Made by a program: the position numbers and the translations under genes. Of a DNA stretch of 16,978 nucleotides, positions 7,021 to 13,754 are shown in pieces. Positions within the stretch are counted from its first letter, which is position 1; each line of letters starts with the position of its first letter. This DNA is from Clostridia bacterium (lineage in GTDB: Bacteria; Bacillota; Clostridia; Peptostreptococcales; Anaerovoracaceae): the NCBI GenBank assembly GCA_024403005.1, contig JAKSSQ010000009.1:1-16978 (forward strand), written 5' to 3'. The notes beneath the pieces were generated by a model. It was not told where the DNA came from. It was given only the letters and a program-made list of their open reading frames with translations, and made no database searches.

Positions 7021-7041
7021 CTCCTGTAGTAACTCCAACCT
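7021..7041 (-). promoter_or_regulatory. degenerate second MerR operator in the merR leader
   Basis: Aligned base by base with the dyad at 6187-6207, this stretch matches 15 of 21 positions: 6 of 10 in the left arm, the centre, and 8 of 10 in the right arm, including the run AGTAACTCCAA at 7028-7038. It lies downstream of the predicted merR -10 box and overlaps the ribosome binding site, so binding here should repress rather than activate, giving negative autoregulation (inference). Confidence 0.55.
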
Positions 7042-7049
7042 ACCCAATT

Positions 7050-7078
7050 ATTATATAAAATCATCAAAAATCTGTAAA
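7050..7078 (-). promoter_or_regulatory. sigma-A-type promoter of the merR gene
   Basis: On the minus strand TTTACA (7078-7073) and a perfect TATAAT (7055-7050) are separated by 17 bases. The predicted start falls near 7043, about 28 bases before the merR ATG. Confidence 0.75.
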
Positions 7079-7127
7079 TGTCTGCACGTTAACAGAAATG
7101 TGAAATTTGTTTATCAATAATAAAAGA

Positions 7128-7156
7128 ATGAAAAATTAATTGTAATTGTGTATAAT
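7128..7156 (+). promoter_or_regulatory. probable promoter of the double dehydratase operon
   Basis: A perfect -10 box TATAAT lies at 7151-7156. At 17-base spacing the -35 position reads ATGAAA (7128-7133), four of six matches to TTGACA. The surrounding 60 bases are strongly AT-rich. The predicted transcript would have a leader of about 65 bases. The divergent merR promoter lies some 50 bases away, so the two could influence each other. Confidence 0.6.
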
Positions 7157-7166
7157 TGAAATGATA

Positions 7167-7190
7167 CGCCATTGGGTCACCCGAAGGGCG
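7167..7190 (+). other. short GC-rich alternative hairpins in the leader of the dehydratase operon
   Basis: In an otherwise AT-rich leader there is a GC-rich patch. GGG-TCA-CCC (7174-7182) and CCC-GAA-GGG (7180-7188) can each form a small hairpin but share the same CCC, so they exclude each other; an outer CGCC/GGGCG pairing is also possible. No T-box features and no leucine-rich leader peptide were found. The function, if any, is unknown. Confidence 0.3.
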
Positions 7191-7227
7191 CAGACGCTTT
7201 ATTTGACCACAATCAGGAGGTTTACAT

Positions 7228-7701
7228 ATGGGAAATATTTTCCGCTTTTACAAGGATGTTGATACAGACCAGATTATCGCGTCTCAGTACATCATCTTTC
7301 CGACTATCGACGAAATGAAGGGCCACACTTTCGAATCTCTGGACCCGCAGTTTGCCGAAAAGGTTAAGCCCGGCGACTTCGTAGTTGCAGACGTTAACTT
7401 CGGCTGCGGTTCTTCCAGAGAACAGGCTCCCAGCGTTTTAAAGGCTCTGGGCGTTAAGGCCGTAATTGCAAAGAGCTTTGCAAGAATTTTCTACAGAAAC
7501 TCCATTAATATCGGACTCCCCGTCCTTATCTGCAAGGATCTCTACGACAACGTAGAGGCCGGTGACGAAATGGATGTCAACTTCGAAGAAGGCACAATTA
7601 CAGCCGGCGGAAAGACCTTCACCTGCACAAAGCTGCCCGAAAATCTCCAGGCCATTCTGGACCAGGGCGGACTCATCGCATCTCTGGACAAGGAGGACTA
7701 A
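7228..7701 (+). CDS. aconitase-superfamily hydro-lyase, small subunit, first pair (LeuD/DmdB-like)
   Basis: A 157-residue small (swivelling-domain) subunit of the short two-subunit isopropylmalate isomerase / homoaconitase / 2,3-dimethylmalate dehydratase group. It begins with KDVDTDQIIASQY, has the catalytic serine loop FGCGSSREQAP (GSSRE at 61-65), and the IAKSFARIFYRNSINIGLPVL block. The loop following Tyr21 that contacts the substrate side chain reads YIIF. In archaeal enzymes an Arg at the third position (YLRT) marks homoaconitase while hydrophobic residues mark isopropylmalate isomerase; here Ile23 points to a non-polar side chain. It starts after an AGGAGG site and its partner follows after two bases. 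No leuA or leuB is nearby, so the product is named by family only; isopropylmalate, citramalate and dimethylmalate are candidate substrates. Confidence 0.85.
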   Translation: MGNIFRFYKDVDTDQIIASQYIIFPTIDEMKGHTFESLDPQFAEKVKPGDFVVADVNFGCGSSREQAPSVLKALGVKAVIAKSFARIFYRNSINIGLPVLICKDLYDNVEAGDEMDVNFEEGTITAGGKTFTCTKLPENLQAILDQGGLIASLDKED

Positions 7702-7703
7702 CC

Positions 7704-8954
7704 ATGGGCATGACAATCGCTGAAAAAATCATCGCTCGCGCTGCCAAAATGGAAAGCGTTAAGGCTAACGATATCTGCACCGTCGAACTGGATTACCTTA
7801 TGAGCAACGACGGTACAACCCACATTACAGTAGACAAGTACAACAGCTTAAAGCACCCCAGAATTGCGGATGTTTCCAAACTGGTATGGATTATTGACCA
7901 CAATCTGCCCTGCGACAGCGTTAAAACTGCGGCTTCCCACAAGAAGATGCGCGACTTCGCAAGAGCAAACGGAATTAAGTTTTACGAAGGCGAAGGCGTA
8001 TGCCACCAGGTTATGATGGAAAACCACGTTCGCCCCGGCCAGCTTATCTTTGGTGCTGACAGCCATACCTGCGCTTACGGCGCTCTCGGCGCTTTCGGTA
8101 CAGGCGTAGGCAACACAGACTACCTGTACGCCATGGTTACAGGCACATCCTGGGTTCTCGTTCCCGAAACTTTAAGATTTAACCTGCACGGCCAGCTGCC
8201 CGAAGGCGTTTACGCAAGAGACCTTATCCTTACGATTATCGGACAGATAAGCGCAAGCGGCGCTACCTACAAGGCTATGGAATTCGGCGGCGAAGGTCTT
8301 AAGACTCTGGACATGGCTGCAAGAATGTCCATCTGCAACCTCTGCGTAGAAGCAGGCGCAAAGACCGCTCTCATGGAAGTTGATGAAATCACAATGGACT
8401 ACCTTAAGGAACACGGCAGAGAACCGGCTGCTGTATTCGCACCGGACGAAGATGCAGTTTACTCCGAAGTTTACGACATCGACCTTTCTTCCATTAAGCC
8501 CATCGTAGCTAAGCCCCACTTCGTGGACAACGTATGCGACGCTAAGGATGCTGCAGGCATTCACATCGACGAAGCATTCCTCGGTTCCTGCAACAACGGC
8601 AGAATCGAAGACTTAAGAGTCGGTGCAGAAATCATAAAGGGACGCAAGGTTAACCCGGGCGTTCGCTTCCTGGTTGTTCCCGCAAGCAGAGCCGTTTACG
8701 AACAGGCCATGAAGGAAGGCCTCATGGAAATCTTCATGGAAGCAGGCGCTATCGTTATGAACCCCAACTGCTCCGTATGCTGGGGATCCTGCCAGGGTGT
8801 TATCGGCGAAGGCGAAACCCTCATAAGCACAGGTACAAGAAATTTCAAGGGCCGCGCAGGACACAGAGAATCCTTCGTATATCTGGCAAGCGCAGCAACC
8901 GTAACAGCTTCCGCTATTATGGGTGAAATCGCTACAGCAGACATGATTAAGTAA
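7704..8954 (+). CDS. aconitase-superfamily hydro-lyase, large Fe-S subunit, first pair (LeuC/DmdA-like)
   Basis: A 416-residue large subunit that holds the [4Fe-4S] cluster, partner of the preceding small subunit. The expected cysteines are present: Cys296 in LGSCNNGR, and Cys356 and Cys359 in NPNCSVCWGSCQG. The family motif is normally SCTNGR, so the Thr-to-Asn change at 297, and the serine and tryptophan around the CxxC pair, are departures shared by few relatives I can recall. Other conserved blocks are the EGEGVCHQVM loop (95-104), GADSHTCAYGALGAFGTGVG (118-136), ASGATYKAMEF and VPASRAVYEQA. The start at 7704 is set by GGAGG seven bases upstream and by MG.TIAEKI, the usual N-terminus. The second pair begins 20 bases after its stop, so all four genes should be one transcript. 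Confidence 0.87.
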   Translation: MGMTIAEKIIARAAKMESVKANDICTVELDYLMSNDGTTHITVDKYNSLKHPRIADVSKLVWIIDHNLPCDSVKTAASHKKMRDFARANGIKFYEGEGVCHQVMMENHVRPGQLIFGADSHTCAYGALGAFGTGVGNTDYLYAMVTGTSWVLVPETLRFNLHGQLPEGVYARDLILTIIGQISASGATYKAMEFGGEGLKTLDMAARMSICNLCVEAGAKTALMEVDEITMDYLKEHGREPAAVFAPDEDAVYSEVYDIDLSSIKPIVAKPHFVDNVCDAKDAAGIHIDEAFLGSCNNGRIEDLRVGAEIIKGRKVNPGVRFLVVPASRAVYEQAMKEGLMEIFMEAGAIVMNPNCSVCWGSCQGVIGEGETLISTGTRNFKGRAGHRESFVYLASAATVTASAIMGEIATADMIK

Positions 8955-8973
8955 TCCGAAACAGGAGATTATT

Positions 8974-9468
8974 ATGGAAAAGTTTACAGGCAGAGTATGG
9001 GTCATGGGCGACGATATCGATACAGACATCATTATGCCCACCGAATACCTGGTATTTAAGACTATAGGCGAGATGAAGCCCTATGCATTCTCTCCGCTGC
9101 GCCCCGAACTGGCAGCGCAGATTCAGCCGGGAGACATTATCGTGGCAGGAAAAAACTTCGGATGCGGTTCCTCCAGAGAACAGGCTCCGGAAGTTGTAAA
9201 AGCTTTGGGTATCAAGTGCGTCATCGCCAAGAGCTTTGCGAGGATTTTCTTCCGCAACGCAATTAACAACGGCCTTCTCCTTATCGAAAATGCAGACCTT
9301 GCAGACGACATGAAGGAAGGCGACGAAATTACCGTAACCGTTAACGAAAAGATCGAATATAACGGCAAGGATTACCCGATTGTATCTCTTCCCGACAACC
9401 TGGTAGAGATTATCGACGCAGGCGGCCTCGTAAAGGCCATGCGCAAGAGAAACGGACTGGAGGACTAG
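8974..9468 (+). CDS. aconitase-superfamily hydro-lyase, small subunit, second pair (LeuD/DmdB-like)
   Basis: A 164-residue small subunit, homologous to the one at 7228 but clearly diverged. Landmarks are GDDIDTDIIMPTEY at the N-terminus, FGCGSSREQAPEVVKALG with the catalytic GSSRE at 65-69, and IAKSFARIFFRNAINNGLLLI. Its substrate loop is YLVF (Tyr25-Phe28), close to the YLVY described for archaeal isopropylmalate isomerase and unlike the YLRT of homoaconitase. An AGGAGA site precedes the start, and its partner gene follows two bases after the stop. It is slightly more like textbook LeuD than the first pair. Without biosynthetic neighbours the substrate stays open. Confidence 0.87.
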   Translation: MEKFTGRVWVMGDDIDTDIIMPTEYLVFKTIGEMKPYAFSPLRPELAAQIQPGDIIVAGKNFGCGSSREQAPEVVKALGIKCVIAKSFARIFFRNAINNGLLLIENADLADDMKEGDEITVTVNEKIEYNGKDYPIVSLPDNLVEIIDAGGLVKAMRKRNGLED

Positions 9469-9470
9469 TT

Positions 9471-10718
9471 ATGGGCCACACAATGATAGAAAAGATTATC
9501 GCTCATAATGTGGGCCGCGAAGTTAAGCCCGGCGATATCGTTACAGTAAATTCCGACTACGTAATGCTGGACGACATTATGATGCCCTTTATCGTTTCCA
9601 AGTTTAAGGAAATGGGCTTTAAGAAGGTTTGGGACCCGGGTAAAGTCGTTATTATCTGCGACCATCTGGTTCCCGCAAGCCAGGTAGACGATACCCGCGC
9701 CTACCACATAAGCTGCGACTTCGCAGAAGAGCAGGGCATCGGCAATCTCCACCGCTCCGACGGAATCTGCCACCAGTTAATGACAGAGGCAGGCTACGTT
9801 AAGCCCGGCCATGTGGTATTCGGCACAGACAGCCACACCACAACTTACGGCTGCGTAGGCGCTTTCTCCACAGGTATCGGTTATACAGAAATGGCAGGTA
9901 TTCTCGGCACAGGCCAGCTGTGGGTCCGCGTACCTTCCACAATTAAGGTTAATATTACCGGCAAGCTCCCCGAAAACGTAATGTCCAAGGACATTATCCT
10001 CAGGATTATCGGAGACCTTACAGCTGCAGGCGCTACCTACAAGGCTCTGGAATTCACCGGAGATACAGTGGAAAACATGAGCGTAGCTTCCAGAATGACC
10101 ATGACAAACATGGCTATCGAAGCAGGCGCAAAGTGCGGCCTCTTCGCACCCGATGCAAAGACTGCAGAATACTGCGGCATCGAACTGGACGAATTCCAGG
10201 CATCGCTTAAAGGCGATGAAGACGCAGTTTACGAAGCTGTAATGAACTACAAGGCAGAAGACTTCGTACCTGTAATGGCAGTTCCCTCCAACGTAGACCA
10301 CGTGGTTCCCATCTCCGAACTGGGAGACGTTAACGTAGACCAGGTATTCCTCGGTTCCTGCACAAACGGCAGGCTAGAGGACCTCATGGCTGCTGCAGAA
10401 ATCCTCAAGGGCAAGAAGATTGCACCTTACGTAAAGATGATCGTAACTCCCGCAAGCCGCAAGGTTTACAAGGAAGCTCTCGCAAACGGCACTCTGGAAA
10501 TCCTTTCTGCTGCCGGTGCGATCATCACCCATCCTTCCTGCGGCCTCTGCTGCGGCAGAACAGGCGGCATCTTAACAGACGGCGAAGTCGTAGTTGCTAC
10601 AAACAACAGAAACTTCCTGGGCAGAATGGGTACATCCAAGGTAAATATCTACCTTGCTTCCCCCAAATCCGCTGCTGCCAGCGCACTTGCAGGCAAAATC
10701 TGCTCTGCAGAAATTTAA
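9471..10718 (+). CDS. aconitase-superfamily hydro-lyase, large Fe-S subunit, second pair (LeuC/DmdA-like)
   Basis: A 415-residue large subunit with the canonical cluster motifs: Cys297 in LGSCTNGRLED, and Cys357 and Cys360 in PSCGLCCGRTGG. It also has DGICHQLM (97-104), GTDSHTTTYGCVGAFSTGIG (118-136), AAGATYKALEF (185-195) and VTPASRKVYKEA. GGAGGA lies about six bases before the ATG. Compared with the large subunit of the first pair it has the normal SCTNGR and differs at many positions around the active site, so the two pairs are unlikely to be redundant. It is the last gene of the operon; no separate terminator is seen before the CIRCE element 16 bases further on. Confidence 0.88.
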   Translation: MGHTMIEKIIAHNVGREVKPGDIVTVNSDYVMLDDIMMPFIVSKFKEMGFKKVWDPGKVVIICDHLVPASQVDDTRAYHISCDFAEEQGIGNLHRSDGICHQLMTEAGYVKPGHVVFGTDSHTTTYGCVGAFSTGIGYTEMAGILGTGQLWVRVPSTIKVNITGKLPENVMSKDIILRIIGDLTAAGATYKALEFTGDTVENMSVASRMTMTNMAIEAGAKCGLFAPDAKTAEYCGIELDEFQASLKGDEDAVYEAVMNYKAEDFVPVMAVPSNVDHVVPISELGDVNVDQVFLGSCTNGRLEDLMAAAEILKGKKIAPYVKMIVTPASRKVYKEALANGTLEILSAAGAIITHPSCGLCCGRTGGILTDGEVVVATNNRNFLGRMGTSKVNIYLASPKSAAASALAGKICSAEI

Positions 10719-10733
10719 AATATTTGTGAATTG

Positions 10734-10760
10734 TTAGCACTCGGCGTTGCTGAGTGCTAA
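10734..10760 (+). promoter_or_regulatory. CIRCE operator (HrcA binding site) upstream of htpG
   Basis: A perfect CIRCE element: TTAGCACTC (10734-10742), nine bases, GAGTGCTAA (10752-10760). HrcA binds this dyad and represses chaperone genes until heat shock. It is followed directly by TTTTT, so as RNA the 9-bp stem could also end transcripts from the upstream dehydratase operon, for which no other terminator is visible. Confidence 0.95.
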
Positions 10761-10775
10761 TTTTTGTGCTATTAT
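10747..10775 (+). promoter_or_regulatory. probable htpG promoter overlapping CIRCE
   Basis: A -10 box TATTAT (10770-10775) lies 17 bases after TTGCTG (10747-10752), a weak -35 box embedded in the CIRCE spacer and right arm. TATACT at 10773-10778 is an alternative -10. The overlap would let bound HrcA block RNA polymerase. Confidence 0.5.
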
Positions 10776-10809
10776 ACTTCTGCAAAGTTCTATTAAAAGA
10801 GGTATTAAT

Positions 10810-12699
10810 ATGGCTAAGAAACAGTTTAAGACAGAGTCCAAAAAACTTTTGGACATGATGATTAACAGTATTTATACAAATAAGGAGATTTTCCTTCGCG
10901 AAATCATTTCCAACGCAAGCGATGCTATCGACAAGATTTACTTCCGCTCTTTAACGGATACATCCATCGGTCTGCCCAGAGATAAGTACGAAATCCGCAT
11001 TGCTGCAGATAAGGATGCTCGCACCCTTACAATTTCCGACAACGGCTGCGGCATGTCTGCAGAAGACCTGGAAAAGAACCTGGGAACCATCGCAAAGAGC
11101 GGCTCCTTCGACTTTAAATCCGGTCTGGAAGAAGGCAAATCCGCCGATATCGACGTTATCGGCCAGTTCGGCGTAGGTTTCTATTCTTCCTTCATGGTTG
11201 CAGACAAGATCACCGTCATCTCCAGAACCTACGACAGCGCTGACGCCAATCAGTGGGTTTCCGAAGGTGCAGACGGATACACTATCTCTCCCTGCGAAAA
11301 GGATGCTGCCGGAACTACAGTAATCCTGCACATCAAGGCAGATACGGAAGAAGAAAGCTACAGCGAATACCTGGAAGAATACAAGCTTCGCGGCTTAATT
11401 AAGAAGTACAGCGACTTCATCCGCTACCCGATTATCATGAACACCAGCTCCGAAAAGCTGAAGGACGGCACAGAAGACGAATACGAAACAGTTTCTTCCG
11501 ATGAAACCTTAAACAGCATTACACCTATCTGGAAGCGCTCCGCATCCGAAGTGGAAGAAGAGACTTACAACAGCTTCTACAAGGAAAAGTTCTTCGACTA
11601 CGAAAATCCTGTTAAGGTTGTAAAGCAGAAGGCCGAAGGCCGCGTTGAATACGATGCATTGCTGTTCATCCCCGGAAGAGCTCCCTATAACTACTATTCC
11701 AAGGAATACGAAAAGGGCCTGCAGCTCTATTCCAGCGGCGTAATGATTATGGAAAAGTGCGCAGACCTGCTGCCCGACTACTTCAGTTTCGTTAAGGGCG
11801 TCGTAGACAGTCCGGACCTTTCCCTGAACATTTCCAGAGAACTGCTCCAGCACGACCGCCAGCTAAAGGTAATCGCAAAGAACATCGAGTCCAAGATTAA
11901 GTCTTCCCTTATAGAAATGCTTAACAAGGACAGAGAAAATTACGAAAAGTTCTTTAAGGCTTTCGGTGCGCAGATTAAATTCGGGCTTTACCAGGATTTC
12001 GGCATGCACAAGGACGTGCTGCAGGATCTGCTCATGTTCGAATCTTCCTCCGGCAAGATGGTTACATTAAAGGAATACACAGAAGGCATGCGTCCGGACC
12101 AGAAGAAGATTTTCTACGCTCCCGGCGTAAGTGCGCAGCAGATTTCCACCATTCCGCAGGTTAAGGCTGTTAAGGAAAAGGGCTTCGAAATCCTCTACTT
12201 TACAGAAGATATCGACGAATTCGCTATCCAGATGCTCATGACATACAACGAAAAGGAATTTTCCAACGTATGCAGCGAAAATCTGGATCTCAGCACCGAA
12301 GAAGAAAAAGAGCAGATTAAGAAGGAAAACGCAAGCTATGCGGACATGCTCGGGTTCATTAAGGAATCCATCGGCGGCGGTATAAGCGAAGTCCGCTTTA
12401 CAAACAACCTGGCCGACTACGCAGCCTGCATTTCCACAGAAGGTGCGCTCTCTGCAACCATGGAAAGCACGCTGAGCGCAATGCCCGGCAGCGATCCTTC
12501 CCAGTTCAAGGCACGCCTGGTTCTTGACATCAACGCATCCCACCCGGCTGCAGCAAAACTCAAGGCCCTCTACATGGAAGACAAGGATAAATTAAAGGAT
12601 TACAGCAAGCTCATGTACGAAAATGCAAGACTCATTTCCGGACTCGCCATCGAAGACCCGGCTGAGTTCAGCAGACTCGTAAGCAGCCTGATGGTATAA
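10810..12699 (+). CDS. htpG: molecular chaperone HtpG (Hsp90)
   Basis: The cytosolic Hsp90 chaperone, 629 residues, close to the 624 of E. coli HtpG. The GHKL ATPase motifs are all present: Glu31 and Asn35 in REIISNASDAIDKI, Asp78 in ISDNGCGM, LGTIAKSGS (91-99), and GQFGVGFYSSFMV (118-130). The middle domain contains GVVDSPDLSLNISRELLQ, with the arginine that reaches the ATP in Hsp90 proteins. There is no eukaryotic MEEVD tail. I start the gene at 10810, after AAAGAGGT, rather than at an upstream in-frame ATG at 10747, because that earlier codon lies inside the CIRCE operator and upstream of the -10 box and would add 21 unrelated residues. It is a single-gene unit, bounded by CIRCE and a strong terminator. 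Confidence 0.97.
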   Translation: MAKKQFKTESKKLLDMMINSIYTNKEIFLREIISNASDAIDKIYFRSLTDTSIGLPRDKYEIRIAADKDARTLTISDNGCGMSAEDLEKNLGTIAKSGSFDFKSGLEEGKSADIDVIGQFGVGFYSSFMVADKITVISRTYDSADANQWVSEGADGYTISPCEKDAAGTTVILHIKADTEEESYSEYLEEYKLRGLIKKYSDFIRYPIIMNTSSEKLKDGTEDEYETVSSDETLNSITPIWKRSASEVEEETYNSFYKEKFFDYENPVKVVKQKAEGRVEYDALLFIPGRAPYNYYSKEYEKGLQLYSSGVMIMEKCADLLPDYFSFVKGVVDSPDLSLNISRELLQHDRQLKVIAKNIESKIKSSLIEMLNKDRENYEKFFKAFGAQIKFGLYQDFGMHKDVLQDLLMFESSSGKMVTLKEYTEGMRPDQKKIFYAPGVSAQQISTIPQVKAVKEKGFEILYFTEDIDEFAIQMLMTYNEKEFSNVCSENLDLSTEEEKEQIKKENASYADMLGFIKESIGGGISEVRFTNNLADYAACISTEGALSATMESTLSAMPGSDPSQFKARLVLDINASHPAAAKLKALYMEDKDKLKDYSKLMYENARLISGLAIEDPAEFSRLVSSLMV

Positions 12700-12710
12700 C
12701 TTAAAAAAAG

Positions 12711-12750
12711 ACGAAGATTCTGAAAATACACAGAATCTTCGTTTATTTTT
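12711..12750 (+). terminator. intrinsic terminator of htpG
   Basis: ACGAAGATTCTG (12711-12722) pairs perfectly with CAGAATCTTCGT (12731-12742) around an eight-base loop, followed by TTATTTTT. An A-run before the stem extends the pairing. Confidence 0.93.
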
Positions 12751-12765
12751 GGTATTAAAAGGTGT

Positions 12766-12793
12766 ATTATTAATTATTCGATTCGTTAATAAT
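12766..12793. promoter_or_regulatory. AT-rich dyad upstream of purC, possible operator
   Basis: ATTATTAA (12766-12773) and TTAATAAT (12786-12793) form an 8-bp dyad around a TTCGATTCG-containing centre. It lies 34 bases before the purC start, in the stretch that should hold the promoter. I could not assign convincing -35 and -10 boxes, and the match to a PurR box (a CCGAAC core) is poor. Confidence 0.3.
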
Positions 12794-12826
12794 TTTTAGC
12801 TGAACATATATAAATGGAGACGAGAA

Positions 12827-13705
12827 ATGACAGAATTCAAACCGTTCAAAGAAGGTAAAGTAAGAGAAGTTTACGACAACGGCGACAGCCTCATCATGGT
12901 TGCCACCGACAGAATTTCCGCTTTCGACCACATCCTCAAGAATAAGATTACAGACAAGGGTGCAGTACTCACAAAGATGTCTGCATTCTGGTTCAACTTC
13001 ACAGAAGACGTAATCGCTAACCACATGATCTCCATGGATCCGGCAGACATGCCCGAATTCTTTGGCCAGGACCGCTTCGTTGGCAACAGCATGAAGGTTA
13101 AGAAGCTCGAAATGTTCCCCATCGAATGCATCGTAAGAGGTTACCTCTCCGGTTCCGGCTGGAAGAGCTACCAGGCAGACGGCACAATCTGCGGAATTAA
13201 GCTTCCCGAAGGCATGAAGGAATCCGACAAGCTGCCCGAACCCATCTTCACACCTTCCACAAAGGCTGAACTTGGTGACCACGACGAAAACATTTCCTTC
13301 GAACAGTCCATCGTAGTTCTCGAAAAGCTCTACCCCGGCAAGGGCGAAGAATACGCAACAAAGATTAAGGACGCTACAATCGCAATCTACAAGAAGTGCG
13401 CAGAATACGCTCTCACAAAGGGCATCATCATCGCAGATACAAAGTTCGAATTCGGTCTCAACGAAGAAGGCGAAGTAATCCTTGCAGACGAAATGCTCAC
13501 ACCCGACAGCTCCAGATTCTGGCCCGTAGAAGGCTATGAACCCGGCCACGGTCAGCCCTCCTACGACAAGCAGTTCGTAAGAGACTGGCTCATCGCTAAC
13601 CCCGACAGCGACTACCTGCTTCCCGACGACATTATCGAAAAGACAATCGGAAAGTACAAGGAAGCATATAAGCTCCTTACAGGCGAAGAATTCTGCCGCA
13701 AGTAA
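12827..13705 (+). CDS. purC: phosphoribosylaminoimidazole-succinocarboxamide synthase (SAICAR synthetase)
   Basis: Catalyses the ATP-dependent joining of aspartate to CAIR in purine synthesis. At 292 residues it is of the long form (like the yeast and mycobacterial enzymes) rather than the roughly 240-residue form of Bacillus and E. coli. Motifs: the nucleotide-binding EGKVREVYD (9-17), TDRISAFD (27-34), VRGYLSGSGWKSY (103-115), LPEPIFTPSTKAELGDHDENI (136-156), IADTKFEFG (202-210), and LADEMLTPDSSRFWP (219-233). The start follows GGAGACGAG. It stands alone between two terminators with no other pur genes, which differs from the usual pur operon of Bacillota. Its codon choice is strongly biased, suggesting high expression. 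Confidence 0.96.
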   Translation: MTEFKPFKEGKVREVYDNGDSLIMVATDRISAFDHILKNKITDKGAVLTKMSAFWFNFTEDVIANHMISMDPADMPEFFGQDRFVGNSMKVKKLEMFPIECIVRGYLSGSGWKSYQADGTICGIKLPEGMKESDKLPEPIFTPSTKAELGDHDENISFEQSIVVLEKLYPGKGEEYATKIKDATIAIYKKCAEYALTKGIIIADTKFEFGLNEEGEVILADEMLTPDSSRFWPVEGYEPGHGQPSYDKQFVRDWLIANPDSDYLLPDDIIEKTIGKYKEAYKLLTGEEFCRK

Positions 13706-13716
13706 TTTGTAAATTT

Positions 13717-13749
13717 AAAACTGCAGAGTTTCGGCTCTGCAGTTTTTTT
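13717..13749. terminator. bidirectional intrinsic terminator between purC and lysR
   Basis: AAAACTGCAGAG (13717-13728) pairs with CTCTGCAGTTTT (13735-13746) around TTTCGG, followed by seven Ts on the plus strand. The A-run on the other side gives a T-run on the minus strand, so it can also end the convergent LysR transcript, whose stop codon is nine bases away. Confidence 0.93.
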
Positions 13750-13754
13750 ATGCT

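Noticed and set aside
7161..7248. Possible leader peptide in the dehydratase operon leader (ATG at 7161)
   Set aside because: No ribosome binding site before it, no run of leucine or other regulatory codons, and the frame simply runs into the small-subunit gene.
7228..10718. Aconitase or homoaconitase for glutamate or lysine synthesis
   Set aside because: The subunits are of the short split form and neither small subunit has the loop arginine expected for a carboxylate-bearing side chain; kept only as a remote alternative.
12763..12800. PurR box upstream of purC
   Set aside because: The sequence has CGAA-like bits in an AT-rich dyad but lacks the CCGAAC core and the paired spacing of known PurR boxes.
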